A stretch of DNA of 23,322 nucleotides from SIG575 sp045595725 (GTDB taxonomy: Bacteria > Bacillota > Clostridia > Oscillospirales > Acutalibacteraceae), in NCBI GenBank assembly GCA_045595725.1, contig JAZOAY010000117.1, positions 1-23,322 of the forward strand, read 5' to 3'. The notes beneath the pieces are model-generated. The model was not told where the DNA came from. It made no database searches and saw only the letters and a list, made by a program, of their open reading frames with translations. Shown piece after piece: positions 22,031 to 23,322 of this stretch (positions are counted from its first letter, which is position 1; each line of letters starts with the position of its first letter). A program made the position numbers and the translations under genes.

Positions 22031-22067
22031 AAAAAACACCTCCATATCAATTGATATGGAGGATTTT
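22031..22067. terminator. Palindromic hairpin covering the TIGR04086 ribosome site
   Basis: CCTCCATATCAA and TTGATATGGAGG (22039-22062) form a perfect 24-base palindrome with T-runs on both sides (TTTTTT on the minus strand, ATTTTT on the plus strand). It sits 18 bases after the yajC stop, so it can end yajC transcripts. On the minus strand its 3' arm is the GGAGG of the next gene, and six T residues lead straight to that ATG. Confidence 0.75.
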
Positions 22068-22080
22068 TCTTTGTTATGAC

Positions 22081-22506
22081 TTAGTCTTCTTTTTTGCTCT
22101 TTTTGTTTTTAGCTTCTTCGATTCTTGCCTGTTTTGCTTCTTCCTGAGCTTTCTTAGCTGCTTCTCTTTCAGCCTTGAGTTTTTCCGTTGCTGTATTGTT
22201 AGTCTGAACAGCCCAACGCATAACTCTCATCTTAACTCTGTCAGCACCTGTTTCGATGATGATAGAATCTTCTTTGATTGTTACGATTCTGCCCATGATA
22301 CCGCCGATTGTTGTGATTTCATCACCGATCTGGAGGTTTTCACGAAGCTGCTGTTCTTCCTTCTGTCTCTTCTTCTGAGGTCTGATTGATGTAAAATACA
22401 TAAGAACAAAAAGACCACCCATAATAAGGAGCATAGGAAGCATTGACTGTTTTCCGCCTTCACCTGAAGAGGCATTTCCAAATAAACTGAGTGCGTTATA
22501 AAGCAT
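22081..22506 (-). CDS. yajC: Preprotein translocase accessory subunit YajC
   Basis: 141 residues from ATG at 22506 after GAAAGGAAAATAAAA. A single membrane helix (about 22-41, MLPMLLIMGGLFVLMYFTSI) leads into the family signature IRPQKKRQKEEQQLRENLQI, then GDEITTIGGIMGRIVTIKED, both diagnostic of YajC. YajC binds SecDF and stimulates protein export. The last 35 residues are a highly charged Lys/Glu/Ala tail (KAEREAAKKAQEEAKQARIE), longer than in E. coli YajC (110 residues) but common in Clostridia. It has a strong promoter of its own. secD/secF are not in view. Confidence 0.94.
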   Translation of the reverse strand: MLYNALSLFGNASSGEGGKQSMLPMLLIMGGLFVLMYFTSIRPQKKRQKEEQQLRENLQIGDEITTIGGIMGRIVTIKEDSIIIETGADRVKMRVMRWAVQTNNTATEKLKAEREAAKKAQEEAKQARIEEAKNKKSKKED

Positions 22507-22542
22507 TTTTATTTTCCTTTCTTTTCCAAAGTGTACTATGAT

Positions 22543-22571
22543 AGTATAAACGAAAATGAAAATATAATCAA
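22543..22571 (-). promoter_or_regulatory. yajC promoter
   Basis: Minus strand TTGATT (22571-22566), 17-base spacer, TATACT (22548-22543), 36 bases ahead of the ATG. Confidence 0.7.
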
Positions 22572-22597
22572 GTCTTTTTTTATAAATTCATAAATTA

Positions 22598-22632
22598 TCA
22601 AAAAAATACGGCAATTCGTAAGAACTGCCGTA
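22598..22632 (-). terminator. Terminator of the gene entering from the right edge
   Basis: On the minus strand TACGGCAGTTC and GAATTGCCGTA form an 11-pair stem (one G-U) around TTAC, followed by seven T residues. It lies 19 bases after the stop at 22652. Confidence 0.88.
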
Positions 22633-22651
22633 CTGAGATTCAATTATTAAC

Positions 22652-23322
22652 TTACCAGTTGATTGTGTAAGTAAACTTTGTTGCAAAGGGAAGAGATGTA
22701 GCCATCTTGTCAAAGTTAATTGTCCAGTGTGCATCGTAAGTTGCTGTAAGAACACGGCCTGTTGCTGCATCAACTGTAATTGTTGCTGAACCTGAGGGAT
22801 AATTCATTGTAACATCGCCTGTGATACCTTTAGCGATACCGGGGATGTTCTCATTGATTGTCGCAGGAAGAACAACGCTGAACACTTTGGGGTTATGACC
22901 CTGACCATGCTTAACAGTAGATGTTTTTGCGTCAGCTTTTGTTACAATTTTAATTGTGTAAACACCGTTTTTCTCTGAACATGTAGCATCTTTAACATCA
23001 TCAACTGTAAGTTTACTTGCCCATGATTCATTCTCAACGGGGTAGTTCTTTTTAATATCAGAACCTGTGTATGTAGCTTCACCTGTGCTGTTTGACTGGA
23101 GCATACCGTCAAGCCATTCGTCACCGCCGAGCATCTTGTAAATACCGCTGAGACCGTCACCGATTTTTGTGGGTTCTGCAAGGTAGTTTACGATTGAATG
23201 CTGTTTAACTGATTTTGCACCTGTTTTTACACCATTTACTGCTTTGTTGAAATATTCCACAACTTCAGCTTTAGTTGATGGTTTCTTTACTTGGTCTGCA
23301 GGTTTCTTTGTGGGTTTTTCAG
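22652..23322 (-). CDS. C-terminal part of an unrecognised, probably exported protein; 5' end outside the window
   Basis: The frame is open from the window edge at 23322 to TAA at 22652, giving 222 residues; the internal GTG at 23260 is not needed as a start. The visible N-terminal part is a Lys/Pro/Thr-rich linker (EKPTKKPADQVKKPSTKAEV), as found in lipoproteins and surface proteins. Then comes a helical stretch (VVEYFNKAVNGVKTGAKSVK) and a globular part with KMLGGDEWLDGMLQ, GVYTIKIVTKADAKTS and GSATITVDAATGRVLTATYD. The last resembles the beta-strand ladder of lipoprotein domains in which conversion of a bound ligand is read out, but I recognise no family. Exported location is inference from the linker and Tyr/Thr-rich strands. 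The gene has its own terminator. Confidence 0.7.
   Translation of the reverse strand, partial: EKPTKKPADQVKKPSTKAEVVEYFNKAVNGVKTGAKSVKQHSIVNYLAEPTKIGDGLSGIYKMLGGDEWLDGMLQSNSTGEATYTGSDIKKNYPVENESWASKLTVDDVKDATCSEKNGVYTIKIVTKADAKTSTVKHGQGHNPKVFSVVLPATINENIPGIAKGITGDVTMNYPSGSATITVDAATGRVLTATYDAHWTINFDKMATSLPFATKFTYTINW

Noticed and set aside
1..23322. CRISPR array, tRNA/rRNA genes, insertion sequences, phage or defence genes
   Set aside because: None seen: no regular direct repeats with spacers, no cloverleaf or rRNA sequence, no transposase, integrase or nuclease genes.

Overview
The window looks like chromosomal DNA of a spore-forming, low-GC Gram-positive anaerobe of the class Clostridia, most likely a gut Ruminococcaceae/Oscillospirales member. 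The grounds are three sporulation genes (spoIIE, sigG, a SpoVAE-type gene), strong AGGAGG-like ribosome sites with GTG/TTG starts, AT-rich spacers, large secreted proteins with FIVAR-like repeats, and host-glycan genes. No rRNA, tRNA, CRISPR array, insertion sequence or phage gene was seen, and no stretch of 300 bases lacks a gene. The genus is inference.

Layout. 1-2004 (-): N-terminal two thirds or so of a large secreted protein, cut by the window edge. 2127-3410 (-): leucine-rich-repeat lipoprotein, divergent from an OGG1-type DNA glycosylase (3518-4348, +). 4421-6173 (+): two-gene aconitase X operon (large subunit plus swivel subunit), ended by a strong bidirectional terminator shared with a MATE exporter (6238-7599, -) that lies downstream of guaB (7673-9139, -). 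9302-11623 (-): spoIIE. 11819-15655 (+): rlmB and a very unusual 1015-residue membrane protein that reads as a degenerate P1B-type ATPase with a long acidic N-terminal extension. 15714-16079 (+): a stand-alone SpoVAE-like gene with no ordinary start codon. 16185-16633 (+): two tandem paralogous microproteins (43 and 49 residues), each with its own promoter and terminator. 16694-17245 (-): TetR-family regulator. 17474-18241 (-): sigG. 18307-19425 (-): nagA. 19537-21633 (+): type I phosphomannose isomerase and a BNR/sialidase-like protein. 21623-22030 (-): TIGR04086-type membrane protein, after yajC (22081-22506, -). 22652-23322 (-): C-terminal part of another exported-looking protein cut by the edge.

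How the genes fit together. SpoIIE (activates sigma-F), SigG (late forespore sigma) and SpoVAE (dipicolinate channel component, normally sigma-G controlled) belong to forespore development. NagA, the phosphomannose isomerase and the sialidase-like protein suggest use of amino-sugar/mannose/sialic-acid-containing glycans. GuaB, RlmB, YajC and OGG are housekeeping.

The strongest observations are: (1) three genes (SpoVAE-like, sigG, TIGR04086) whose Shine-Dalgarno sequence forms the 3' arm of a terminator-like hairpin, with the T-tract serving as spacer to the start codon; (2) the pseudo-P-type ATPase fused to an acidic domain; (3) the tandem microprotein pair.
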